NCBI GenBank assembly: GCA_943737045.1
Contig: CALSFV010000334.1
Coordinates: forward strand, 248,001 to 312,000
From: Parapristionchus giblindavisi
Taxonomy: Eukaryota; Nematoda; Chromadorea; Rhabditida; Diplogasteridae
DNA length: 64,000 nt
Direction: 5' to 3'
Positions 10,732-21,212 of the stretch are shown piece by piece. The position numbers and the translations under genes were made by a program. The stretch's first letter is position 1; every line of letters begins with the position of its first letter. Under the pieces are notes generated by a model, which worked only from the letters and a program-made list of their open reading frames with translations, was not told the origin of the DNA and searched no databases.

Positions 10732-11683
10732 TAACACGGGTCTCCTGTAAAAGTGTAGCAAAAACGGCCGGGCCTGCCACTATGAAAATTTTTTGTCTCG
10801 GATTTCGATGAAAGTCGGTCAGTGAGTGTAGTTGGGGGCCATGAGAAGGCCTAGCCACTTGATTTGGCCAAAATTCCAAATTATCGATTTTTTGTGATCT
10901 ACCCTGAAAACTATCATAACTCGGTTCATTTTCATCGTGCAAAGAGCTGATAGGTGCCATTCGAACCGTATTCGAATGCTCTTCAAAAAAGTTGTGTATG
11001 ACCCGTTCGCTGCTAAGTCGTCTTCAGGGTGAAAAAAGCGAAAAACACATTTTTTGAAAAAAAAGGTGAACTTTTCTCGAAAATTTTCTCTTGGGATCAT
11101 CCGTATTATTGCAGAATATAAGTGTTCAGATGACGTACAAAGTCGGTATGTTGTTCATTTGGCGTATCTCTGTCCTCCCAATACCGTTTAATAGAGTACA
11201 CGGGACGTCATTTTTTCCGCCTCAACAGTTTTTCGATCGTATCTACCTTCAAATTGGTCCAATCGACTATTCCAAAAAAGGAAAATGATACTCTCGGAAA
11301 GGCGAATAAAAAGTTCTCTCATGATCGAATAGCTGTGACAACCGATTTTCGAGTTATTCGAGGAAATCACTACACTTTCTCTATTTTCATCGATTCTAAT
11401 GAAGGAACGGAAGGGAAATTATTCTTTGTGTGGCTAAAAACTACCCAATCGACTTTATTTTATATTATACATGAGAAACTATTATAAAAGCAAGCAATCA
11501 ATATGCAATTATCAACATCACTGATCGAAAACGAGGGATGTAGACAATTCAGGGGCCTCATTTGTGAACAAGTGTTCATCTCGGTTTTCATCCAGTTGTA
11601 GATTGCATCGGAGGAGACAGTCAGATCATCCTCATGTACTTTCACTTCATCCTCAATTCCTCCTCCCTCCTCATCGTAGTCCT
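10732..11683. repeat. left arm of palindrome around the C2H2 ORF
   Basis: Reverse complement of about 12815-13771. The inner two-thirds (about 11100-11680) is essentially identical to its partner, since the short frames in both arms translate identically. The outer third (10732-11100) differs at roughly one base in ten. The arm includes the 3' part of the zinc-finger reading frame on the minus strand. Confidence 0.9.
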
Positions 11684-12674
11684 TCTCTCATGTAAAAAGG
11701 TAAGGTAAAAGGTAAAGGTACAACCCGTTATTCAAGGCACACGAAGTCCTGCGGGTTATCACTGCTAGGCCAGTGATATTTCAAGGCCAATTCAGTCCGG
11801 AGGGCCTAATCTCTTCTTCGGACCTACTTTACCGCATGATCTAGTCACTACCAATTCCCCTTTCGGGCGCCTTGGTGAGGCGGAGGCGGTGAAACGACCG
11901 GGAATCGAACCCAGGACAGATGGAATGATGGGGCGCGCCATAGACCACTACACCACTTCGCCTCTCTCATGTGTTGACGAAATCCATATCCACTGCCACA
12001 TCTCTCTTTACTCTTGTGGTGCTCAGCTTCTTCTCTGTCTCCTCTTTCTTCTTCGCTAGCAGAGTCCGAATGCAGTTCTTTATCTGATCGTGTGGCATTC
12101 GGTTAGCGGGCATGATATCCGTTCTGGCCTTCATTCTCTTCTCGACTTCTTCTGCTCTCAGCTTGTTCCTGGCTGCGTAGAATTCGACCACGATCTGCTT
12201 GGCAATAGAATCGTATAGGGCACTCTTCTTCCGAATGCGAAGTGGCCATCCTATGGGTCTTGGATGCTTCGGTGCTTTCTCGTATTCCTTGAATGATTCC
12301 GACAGTGGACCGATTCCGACTCTTTGCTGAACCTCGTCGAGCATTCTCTTGTACAGTCCAAGGGCGAAATCTATCATTGATACTGTCTCCGGTCTGATCT
12401 TGTGCTCTCCTCTGTCCCAATGACGTTCAAGATTCCAATGACGGAGGAAAGTGGGAGAGCATTTGTTGCACACGAACAACGGGTTCTTGTCGGATGCAGA
12501 GGAGGGTGTAGGAGCGATTCCATTCCAGATAGTGTGAAAAATACAGAGAGAGAAAAAGCGCGAGATAGCGCGCAAAAACCGAGAACACTCCTTCAGATCA
12601 ATAGCCCTTTTCTCTCTCGCTTTGCAAATTGGTGAGGATAAAAGGAGTAGAAAAAGGGACAATAAATTGTGCAT
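11460..12674 (-). pseudogene. C2H2 zinc-finger protein of a mobile element, broken by a stop and a SINE
   Basis: The minus-strand frame runs 235 codons from 12674 to a TGA at 11967-11969. Residues 69-91 form one C2H2 finger (C69-x2-C72-x12-H85-x5-H91). Residues about 142-210 contain GWPLRIRKKSALY, then a helical Lys/Glu-rich stretch. This recalls a single-finger domain plus helical tail repeated in many transposon-rich invertebrate genomes, but that match is from memory. After the stop a 269-bp SINE intervenes. Beyond it the same gene resumes in the left arm (11681 down to 11460) with an acidic stretch (EKDYDEEGGG) and a Cys-containing tail. In the right arm the equivalent of the TGA is TGG. 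The hydrophobic first 18 residues mimic a signal peptide but lie in low-complexity DNA, so the true start may be downstream. Confidence 0.6.
11684..11972 (-). mobile_element. tRNA-derived SINE with 10-bp target duplication
   Basis: TCTCTCATGT occurs at 11684-11693 and again at 11963-11972. Between them, read on the minus strand, the element begins directly with a tRNA-like head (GGCGAAGTGGTGTAGTGGTC). It has a clear A box, then CTGGGTTCGATTCCCGG with a perfect B box and T stem about 50 nt further on. A body of about 190 bp follows and ends in a (TTACC)-like tail at 11694-11720. Target duplication, tRNA head and simple tail together define a SINE. It sits inside the zinc-finger reading frame. 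It cannot move without a partner LINE. Confidence 0.85.
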
Positions 12675-12814
12675 TAGATGATCAGATCAGTAAATGAAAT
12701 AAGTAATTTCTGCAACAATTTTCCATGACTGGCATGAAACAGCCAACAAAATCGATGTTGATCAGGTTTTCCTCGAATAACTCGAAAATGGGTTGTCATA
12801 GCTATTCAATCAAC

Positions 12815-13771
12815 AACAACTGGGAGAAGGACTACGATGAGGAGGGAGGAGGAATTGAGGATGAAGTGAAAGTACATGAGGATGATCTGACTGTCTCCTC
12901 CGATGCAATCTACAACTGGATGAAAACCGAGATGAACACTTGTTCACAAATGAGGCCCCTGAATTGTCTACATCCCTCGTTTTCGATCAGTGATGTTGAT
13001 AATTGCATATTGATTGCTTGCTTTTATAATAGTTTCTCATGTATAATATAAAATAAAGTCGATTGGGTAGTTTTTAGCCACACAAAGAATAATTTCCCTT
13101 CCGTTCCTTCATTAGAATCGATGAAAATAGAGAAAGTGTAGTGATTTCCTCGAATAACTCGAAAATCGGTTGTCACAGCTATTCGATCATGAGAGAACTT
13201 TTTATTCGCCTTTCCGAGAGTATCATTTTCCTTTTTTGGAATAGTCGATTGGACCAATTTGAAGGTAGATACGATCGAAAAACTGTTGAGGCGGAAAAAA
13301 TGACGTCCCGTGTACTCTATTAAACGGTATTGGGAGGACAGAGATACGCCAAATGAACAACATACCGACTTTGTACGTCATCTGAACACTTATATTCTGC
13401 AATAATACGGATGATCCCAAGAGAAAATTTTCGAGAAAAGTTCACCTTTTTTTTCAAAAAATGTGTTTTTCGCGTTTTTCGCCCTGAAGACGACTTTGCA
13501 GCGAATGGCTCATCGACAACTTTTTTTGAGAGCATTATAATACGGTTCGAATGACACCTGTCAGCTCGCTGTACGATGAAAATGAACCGAGTTATAATCA
13601 TTTTCAGGGTAGATCACAAAAAATCAATAATTTGGAATTTTGGCCAAATCAAGTGGCTAGGCCTTCTCATGGCCCCCAACTACACTCACTGACCGACTTT
13701 CATCGAAATCGGAGACAAAAAATTTTCATAGTGGCAGGCGTTTCTACACTTTTACCGGAGACCCGTGTTAA
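12815..13771. repeat. right arm of palindrome around the C2H2 ORF
   Basis: Mirror of 10732-11683, with the copy of the zinc-finger gene's 3' part now on the plus strand (about 12821-13049). Just inside the arm, 12765-12811 repeats 13145-13191 in direct orientation (CCTCGAATAACTCGAAAAT), so a piece of the arm was duplicated next to its inner end. Confidence 0.88.
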
Positions 13772-14100
13772 ACGGGGTCAGGAAAACTAGTCTTCGTATG
13801 CCATAGTAGTCGATTACTTTAACACGGCTCAAGCAATATACTTATGACATTCCTCGGCTACAGTAACTCACATAGCACACTGAAATTGCAAACGAGAATC
13901 AGGAGCCGGGAAATAGCACTGATAAAACTCGGCTACAGTAGGCACACCACAATTTAATTACTCTTGTTTTTTAAAAATCCTCCGCCAACGCTTGTGACGT
14001 CACGATTGTCAGAAAGCAGTCTGCGAGCGATCTCTGAAGCAGCATAAATAACTCCACTCACCATAAAAATCTAATTTATAATGAATATATTTGTCGATTA
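13772..14100. other. unassigned spacer
   Basis: Contains two CTCGGCTACAGTA motifs (about 13853 and 13928) and a CRE-like TGACGTCACG at 13996. No coding region was recognised. Confidence 0.4.
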
Positions 14101-14214
14101 ATTTAAACCAATTCATCCCTTCTTAGTCTATATCCATCGAATACTCCAATCCATCTATAATTATTATTGATTAGATTGGTATTACATGAAAACGATTTGT
14201 ACATAAGGCCCAAA

Positions 14215-14745
14215 TTGCTCTTCATATCCTTTTAAAGGCAGTCTCTGTTGATTGTCCAATTATTCTTCTTAAATGTTTTCGTACTTATGTCCTTCCCATC
14301 TTGAATTCGCTTCCCCTTTCTGGAATCCATACCTCTCCAAAGACATTCGTAAATTAGAAAAATTCCAAGAATTGTTCACTCGTATTCTATTTTATCGTTG
14401 TTTCCCTTCTTCCTCATATCCTCTCTCTCTCTACATTCATATATCGATCGGTTGCGTGTTTTGAACTTGCGGCCTCTCTCTGAGCGTAGAACACTAAACG
14501 ATCTTGTCCTGTGAGACAGATCATGACAGGGGAAGTTAATATAGCCAAGTCCTCTATGTATTCATTTAGACCGGTTAGATCTCTAGTCAATACTTTTGTC
14601 ATTCATATAGAATTTACTCGTGTCACTTGTCGTTATCATTCTTTCGCTTTAAGAACCAGTAGACTTTTCAAGAAGTTACCCCTCACATTATTTCTAGTTC
14701 TTCCCATAGACAATTCAGATCTCTATTGTTACATTCGAATGTATT
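14215..14745 (+). pseudogene. fragment of a non-LTR retrotransposon reverse transcriptase
   Basis: Translated pieces match the C-terminal part of CR1/Jockey-type reverse transcriptases. They read TYVLPIL, then in another frame LEFASPFWNPYLSKDIRKLE, then in a third YIDRLRVLNLRPLSERR, then after a stop SFALRTSRLFKKLP. At least three frame changes and one stop separate them, so the copy is dead. Only the RT tail is present, as expected for a 5'-truncated insertion. It lies antisense within the decayed paralog, where an intron or exon 3 would be. Confidence 0.75.
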
Positions 14746-14881
14746 AAGTGATCTCATTTCTGTGTAAAGTATTGTATATTTACTCTTCATTTAACACCTA
14801 CCCATTCCACCTTGTTGCTTATCTCCATTCTGATCTTTGGTCTTGGTCATCTCAACTATCTACAATAACCGAATCCTCACG

Positions 14882-14937
14882 GTTCCATGCAGCCTCATCC
14901 ACTGTTCATTCCATGCAGCCTCGTCCACTGCTCCTGC
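14882..14937. repeat. short tandem duplication
   Basis: TTCCATGCAGCCTCRTCCACTG occurs twice, about 29 bp apart, with one base difference. Confidence 0.7.
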
Positions 14938-15181
14938 TCCTTGCTCACGCTCCATGTGAATCAAGATAATCTACGAGTGGGTCCACTGATCGAGTATGGA
15001 GATCCCTTTGTGAAATTTGAGAAAATCGAGGGACCTTGATTAGGAGTCCTCGGAATGGGACATTGCCCATGAACTAAGAAAAAAACGTTATATAATTAGT
15101 TTAAAAATAATGCTGACCTTCTAAAGAAAGCAATAGAAGAAGAAATGTATACGACAACATTATGGTAGGAAAAGACGAGTC

Positions 15182-15189
15182 CTTTTATA
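15182..15189 (-). promoter_or_regulatory. TATA box of the decayed paralog
   Basis: TATAAAAG on the minus strand, ending only about 22 nt before the ATG at 15160, which leaves almost no room for a 5' untranslated region. Confidence 0.5.
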
Positions 15190-15725
15190 TGAATTATCAT
15201 AGTTTCGGCAAACATTAATGAGTCATAAACGCCTATAGCTAAGAAGAATTGTTCGAATAATGTTGCATTTCGAGCTTTAAGATGTCCACACTAGATGCAA
15301 GATGGAAAGTGGAAATATTCACGTACATACACTGCGGTATGCTTATCGTTCTTTCTTACTTTCTTGGATACTTGGATATCTGAAAGCGGTGTCCATGGCT
15401 TTGAACGTGTGACTTCCATAGACTGCGGTCTTGTGCGATTCAGGACCAGTGTCCGCCATTCTAGGACGGAAATATGCATATTCGCTATTGAGGATTGAGT
15501 TTAATTTTTTCTCTTTATTTATAGTTTGAGCTTGTGCTTGAGATCTGTTTCACTGCAGGATGAATGTTCTTTATGCTCTACACAATTTTGGTGAACAGAG
15601 ATAATAGAATACGGAAGGGATAAAGACAAAATACAAAAGATGCCCACGAGTTGCAAGTGATGAATGCAAACATTCACATGCTATGTAGCCGGGGCTGTCA
15701 TTGTAGGAGTCTTCGGGGTTGCTTA
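15190..15725. other. spacer between the secreted gene and its decayed paralog
   Basis: Contains the 3' flank of the intact gene and the promoter of the decayed one. A minus-strand open frame at 15291-15479 has no recognisable features. Confidence 0.45.
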
Positions 15726-18700
15726 CTAATTCTCTGAATATAATAAATCATCATTGAAGATCGTTTCGCAATCAAAATTAAATTTTTTTTTTGAATTTTA
15801 TTTATTAAAATTTAAAAAAAAAAGCGAACTTTGACAAGTGACGGTTGGTCTAGCATAGAGGACGGTTCCATCAATTTTCCAAGTCGAACTGTTTATGCAA
15901 GATACGGTCGTGCCTGAACAAGATAATTTAATAAAATAAATAAATATCTATATATGATAGATTGTAGCCAGAACTGATTAATATGTACCTGAATATACGA
16001 CCGATGCTGATTTCGCAATGGTCGTGTAGCCTGCTCCACAGGTGTAAGCATTGTTGGCGACAAAGAAAATGGACGTCTTTCCGTAGCCGTCAGTCAAGTC
16101 GATCGTACACGCTGAATTGTCATTGGAATATTTTAATATATGTTTGGGTATCCCAAAAGTCTTTGCACTTGCACAAAAGTTTTGCACAAAAGTCTTTGCA
16201 TAAATGCTGCACTTACTTTGGACCACGCTTTCTCGGTTTCAGCGGTTGTTAGCATTTAAAAAAATATTTAAAGATTACTACAATCGGAATATAAGTCAGT
16301 CAGGAATAGTTAGAAGAACATCAACCTTTGCTAATTACATATCTATCTCATTTGATAGGATGGAGCTAAAGAATAAGAAAAATAAGAAAAACAATGCTCA
16401 CCATCCAGATTGAGGGTGTCGTGTATGCAGAGCATCTGAAATATTCATTTAACATTTGCTTTTTTCATGTTAGAGAAGGTGATTGGTTCGAAATGATAGA
16501 AGATAATCAAGGAGGACATGCCACGGCATTTCAAAACTAGAAGTTAACGCACAGAGAAACACGCGTTCTCCACGGATTCTGTGGTAAATTATTATAATTA
16601 TAATAATAATAATAATAATTATTATTACTGTTGTATGTAAATAGCCATACCAATTCATCTCCTCTCAGTCTAAATCCATCGAAAGTTCCTTTCCATCTAT
16701 AAATATTATGAAATCAGTTTGATATGACACGAAAGGAAATACATAGAAATTAAGTAACTAACATTAAAATAAATAACTAAATTGACTAAAGTAATTACTT
16801 ATTGGTCATAGGGTCGCAGTAGTAGCTGTTTCTGTCGATGATGCCTCCACTTAGGTCTGGATTCACCTGATAAGAGGAACTTCAGCTAAAAGATAACATG
16901 AATTTGAGCGATTTTGTTATCCGAAATTCTTCATTTTCAAAAGGTATTTCAAAAGTCTACTTAAACTATGCCACTGACTTGAAGATAACTTTAAGTCTAC
17001 TTCAAATGAGACGAGATGCATTACAGTATACACCACTTGAACTAGACGTACATCTAGCTTGAAGTAGACTTACAAGTTTACTTCAACAATTGCAAAAATG
17101 ATATGTATTACTTACCAAATACAACTGGCGATTAGGACAACTTATGGTATTATCGGGTGCCACAATCACTGGTGATGCCATCTTGAAGGGATGATAGAGA
17201 GGAACAATGGGAAGGCGGCATTGGACGCGAGCTTGAAAATTTTATATATTATCGATAAATCATTATATTATTTTATTATTATATTATATTATAATTTTAT
17301 TATTAATTAGCATCAATTAATTCTTCACATCACTCACTATTTTTTAAATATCTTAGTCAAATAGACCTTTTTGGAATAGAATGATTGAATGTTTGTTTGA
17401 CAAATGGAATTTGTGTAAATCTTTTAAATATAATATCCGCAAAGTAATACGAACCTTCACATGTAACGGTCGGTCTGGCTTCGAGAACGGTCGAACCAAT
17501 TGTCCATTTCGAACGGTTAACACAATTTACGTATGGGCCTGAACGATAAAGGTCTTTCTAATTTATTTCGCCCTAATGCTCTATGGGATTCGATGGAAGT
17601 TTCACATCCGACGCTAACGACAATGATAACAGAATATCGGACATTATAGTATCCGAGTATGCAAGTAATGTTATGTGAGGGTATATGATATTATGATCCA
17701 CCTCTGGTATTTCCAAACTGGCAGTCTACTTACGACTAGAAGTTGAATAGAAGCCTACTGCAAGTGAAAGAACATATGACGAAATGCATTACAGTATTTC
17801 ACTCCACTTGCAGTAAACATACTAGAAGTAGATTTGCAAGTCTACTTCAAGTGAGAATGATAAGTAATCTAATAGTTTTGAAATACCAAAGAGCTTTACT
17901 AACCTGAATATTTTCGTCCATCGAAGGCTTTCGCAATCGTCAAGTAGTTCGATCCACACGTGTAATAGCCGTCGAGAAGATAGAAGATGGAAATTTTGCC
18001 GAACTCGTCAATCAGGTCGATTGTACACGCTGAATTACAATGAGATTACGGTAACACTACAATCCATATAATTACAATCAGGTTACGGTAACACCCCGCA
18101 CCATAATATAAACACCTCACCATCTAGATCCACGTTTGGTGCGAGTTCGACACATGCCATCTATAAAGGAAGGGGAGGAACTGGTGAAAATATAAATGTT
18201 CATACCAATTCATCTCCTCTAAGTGTAAATCTATCGACTACTCCTTTCCATCTGAAATATTACGAATATCATTAACATTATTAATATATTATTATTATTA
18301 TCATGATCATCATATTAATATATTATTATTATTATTATTATATTTATTTTTATTATTATAGTTAAAAACTATTCACTTGTTGGTTTGAGTATCGCAGTAA
18401 TAGTCTTGTCTGTCGATGATACCACCACTCTGGTCAGCGTTAATCTAAGAAGGGTTCAAAGTTGTGAAAAAATATAAATTGTCGAAAGAGTGTGCAAAAC
18501 GAGGAGAGTTTGCTCTTTTGTACAGAACATTGCAGAGTGCACACTGTGTGTTCACTGCACAGACTCTAGCACTTCCGTGATTTTCAGAATCTAACAAAAA
18601 GCCGATTCTAAAAGTTTGGCAATTAGGTTTGAAACACTGTAAAATTACCAAATTAATGGCGAAGTTTTGGAATGGACAAAAGTATGTAGTGATTATAAAC

Positions 18701-19016
18701 GGAAATCAACCCCTTTTCTACAGTGCCACTCATTATATTTCATGGAAATAAATAAATAAATAAATAAGTAAATAAATTACATACTCTGAGTGTAATACGA
18801 CCAGGGCATGTAATCCTCTTCTCATTTCCGAAGTTTACTGGAGTTACCGGAGTAAGCTTCGTGATCTGCGATGAAACTACGGTAGGTGCAGCGGGTGTCG
18901 GACATTGTCCATGGGCTGAAAACGTTTTTTTAAGGGGCAAACGATCAAAGATCATTAAAGTTCCCAAATAACTAACCGAAGGCGGCCAAGAGTAGAAAGA
19001 AGATGCACGACAACAT
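15726..19016 (-). CDS. secreted two-module 8-Cys protein, 14 exons, about 337 aa
   Basis: Exons (5' to 3'): 19016-18977, 18915-18785, 18444-18377, 18251-18206, 18160-18121, about 18029-17905, 17538-17455, 17231-17116, 16866-16799, 16696-16651, 16435-16402, 16111-15989, 15913-15830, and 15733 to the stop TAG at 15726. All junctions keep frame, assuming exon 6 is 126 nt, one more than counted here. It begins MLSCIFFLLLAAFAHGQCP, a signal peptide, so the product enters the secretory pathway. Two modules follow: exons 2-7 and 8-13. Matching pairs include SGGIIDRQDYYCD / SGGIIDRNSYYCD, ACTIDLIDEFGK / ACTIDLTDGYGK and EARPTVTCE / YARPTVTCQ. Each module has eight cysteines at equivalent places, suggesting four disulfides. 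Matched exon lengths (68/68, 46/46, 84/84) and phases show that the second module arose by internal duplication. I do not recognise the family and assign no function. No membrane segment after the signal peptide is seen, so it is probably extracellular. Confidence 0.85.
16943..17100. mobile_element. palindromic MITE in an intron (copy 1, worn)
   Basis: Starts GGTATTTCAAAAGTCTACTT and is full of mirrored AAGTAGACTT motifs. Clear similarity to the copy at 17706-17888, but its right terminus has decayed. It lies in the intron between exons 8 and 9 of the secreted gene. Confidence 0.55.
17706..17888. mobile_element. palindromic MITE (copy 2, both ends present)
   Basis: 183 bp with inverted ends GGTATTTCCAAACT and AGTTTTGAAATACC. 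The interior pairs through AGTCTACTT / AAGTAGA motifs. It is in the intron following exon 6 of the secreted gene. No target duplication is clear, so the superfamily is undetermined. Confidence 0.65.
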
Positions 19017-19047
19017 TGTTGTGATATCAAAAGGTTGATACCATCCC

Positions 19048-19055
19048 CTTTTATA
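19048..19055 (-). promoter_or_regulatory. TATA box of the secreted gene
   Basis: TATAAAAG (followed by GGG) on the minus strand, about 32 nt upstream of the ATG at 19016. With usual spacing the transcript would start within a few bases of the ATG. Confidence 0.6.
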
Positions 19056-19061
19056 TCATTT

Positions 19062-19344
19062 TTCTTTGCTTGGCTTCAAATGAAACTATTGTTCAGCTTT
19101 TAGTTGAATCATTGTCCTTTGCATCACCTTAAACTTTCCTATTGTATTGTAGCCTTTAGTTGTTATCGCTCTTCTATTGTATTATTTCCTATTGTTATTG
19201 CTGTCTGAGATTCCCGAAGGAGGAGGAATAGATAGGGAAAACGTAAGATTTATTCTGTAGTTGCAGTCTAGACAGCTCGACGTGAAGATTTGGGCACTTC
19301 TTCGGTTTCTGGCCAAAGGTTCGTATATTTTAAGAGAGATGGCC
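19062..19344. other. upstream region of the secreted gene
   Basis: CTATTGTATTRT motifs recur at 19138, 19175 and 19188. No coding region is seen. Confidence 0.4.
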
Positions 19345-21103
19345 GTTAAGACTCGACCACCCCCCCCCCCGGATACGTGCGCTAGCAATGGGAACTGGGG
19401 GTCCATACTTGGGTGTTAGGAGTGTCCCCTGCCCTTATTACACAAAACGGCTGAAATTTCCTGTTTGTGCCCTCAGGCTATTAGAAAAAATAATTTTTAA
19501 AAAAACTTCAAAAAATCATAATTTTTCAAATTGTTGAGATGAAGTCTAAATATCATTTGCCGTGTGTCTAGGGTGCACAGAGCTTACTAATTCGCTATTA
19601 ACATCGAATGTGCGTTGATTCCTAAACCACTTTTCTTACTCAAAATTTTGGTTTTTTCGGACAAATCATGCTTGCTGTAGTTTGCTCCCAAAATTTCCGA
19701 CCAGGTATTGTAGCCTAAGCAATTCTGCATTGATTTCACTTAAAACTGGGTTCTTCCCGATCGACCATTTTATCGAATTTTTCGCTCGAACTTCTGAACT
19801 TTCGAATTTCCGAACAAATGTTTTATTTTCCAAACCATTGGCAAACGATTGGTGCGGAATTGTGGTCTACTCAAAGTTTCGAGGTGAGACGAGTAAAATG
19901 GCACAAGAAGCCCATCACTTGGATCAATTTGAAAATTTCGATTTTCACGCCCCGGGGGTGGTCCGAAATTTTCAAAATTTCAAGTTTGAAATGTTTTCAT
20001 TTATGCAGCTTATTGTGAAGTACTAATGATATGAATAATGGCTGATCTCTCCTTTCAACCATTTTTTCGAAATTTTTTATTCTGATTGCGTGCGAAAAAT
20101 CAGAATTGTGTTTGAATCAGTTTCCAACTTACTTTCTGTAACATTCTGTCATAGTACTTTGCAATGTACATAATCAATATGAAAATCGTTTAATTTCGAA
20201 AATTCAAAAAAATTCAATTTGAGTGACTACTTTTTAGGCAAATTTCTGAAATATTGCAGTTTGTGAACTCGAATGCTGCGACAATGAGCAAATGACAATG
20301 ACAATGTGAAGTTTCATGATGAGTAAACATAGTAGAATTGAAATCCCGGCATTCGGCTCAATTTTTTTAAAAATTGGTTGAAAGGAGAGATCAGCCATTG
20401 AGCATTGGCTGAATATTATTCACATCATTAGTACTTCACAATAAGCCCCGTAAATAAAAACATTTCAAACTTGAGAAATTTTGAAATTTTCGGACCATGA
20501 CCATGGTCGTGAAAATCGAAATTTTCAAATTGATCCAAGTGATGGGCTTCTTGTGCCATTTTATTCGTCTCACCTCGAAACTTTGAGTAGACCACAATTC
20601 CGCACCAATCGTTTGCCAATCGTTTGGAAATTAAAACATTTGTTCGGAAATTCGAAAGTTCAGAAGTTCGAAAAATTTGACAAAATGGTCGATCGGGAAG
20701 AACCCAGTTTTAAGTGAAATCAATGCAGAATTGCTTAGGCTACAATACCTGGTCGGAAATTTTGGGAGCAAACTACAGCAAGCATGATTTGTCCGAAAAA
20801 AACCAAAATTTTGAGTAAAAAAGGTGGTTTAGGAATCAACGCTAATAGTGAATAAGCAAGGTCTGTGCACCCTAGACGCACCGCAAATGATATTTAGACT
20901 TCATCTCAACAATTTGAAAAATTATGATTTTTTTAACGTTTTCGCACTTAAATTTATTTTTCTAATAGCCTCAGGGCACGAACAGGAAATTTCTACTGTT
21001 TTGTGTAATAAGGGCCGGGGACACTCCTAACATCCAAGTATGGACCCCCAGTTCCCATTGCTAGCGCACGTGTCTGGGGGTGGTCAGTATGATCGAGTCT
21101 TAG
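19345..21103. mobile_element. 1.76-kb foldback element
   Basis: Left arm 19345-20075 is the reverse complement of right arm 20358-21103, with a 282-bp unique centre. Both arms contain the same landmarks in mirror order (GTGCGCTAGCAATGGGAAC near the tip, GGCTGATCTCTCCTTTCAAC at the inner end). Arms differ at about one base in fifteen and by small indels, notably in a C/G-run near the tips and a GC-rich spot near 19950 and 20500. No transposase is present. The half copy at 9824-10116 is another member. Confidence 0.85.
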
Positions 21104-21212
21104 GGAACAGGCCTCTTGAAATGTGATAATCTAGATATCATTAATTGTTTCAAATTTTTTTCGACGTTGGATAATCTAAATTATAAAGCAAAAGTTTTTT
21201 TTCTTTCTATTG

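Larger units (their letters stand above)
14109..15160 (-). pseudogene. decayed paralog of the two-module secreted gene
   Basis: Exon 1 (15118-15160) and exon 2 (from 15073) match the start of the intact gene upstream: a hydrophobic MLSYTFLLLLLSL signal peptide, then HGQCP. Exon 2 then loses the ITCPGR cysteine and ends at TGA 14961-14963, about 51 codons from the start. Much further on, 14109-14154 is a 46-nt exon with the same length and frame as exons 4 and 10 of the intact gene (WIGVFDGYRLRRDEL). Between these two parts lies a reverse-transcriptase fragment. No other module exons are recognisable. A TATAAAAG box at 15182-15189 is retained. A truncated 51-residue secreted peptide could still be made, but nothing shows that it is. 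Confidence 0.7.

Noticed and set aside
11883..11962. Functional tRNA gene
   Set aside because: A and B boxes are good, but the acceptor stem pairs over only about four bases and the sequence is the head of a SINE with a body, tail and target duplication.
12725..13051. Separate 108-codon plus-strand gene in the right palindrome arm
   Set aside because: From residue about 32 onward it is the inverted copy of the zinc-finger gene's 3' part, and its start comes from a displaced duplicate of arm sequence.
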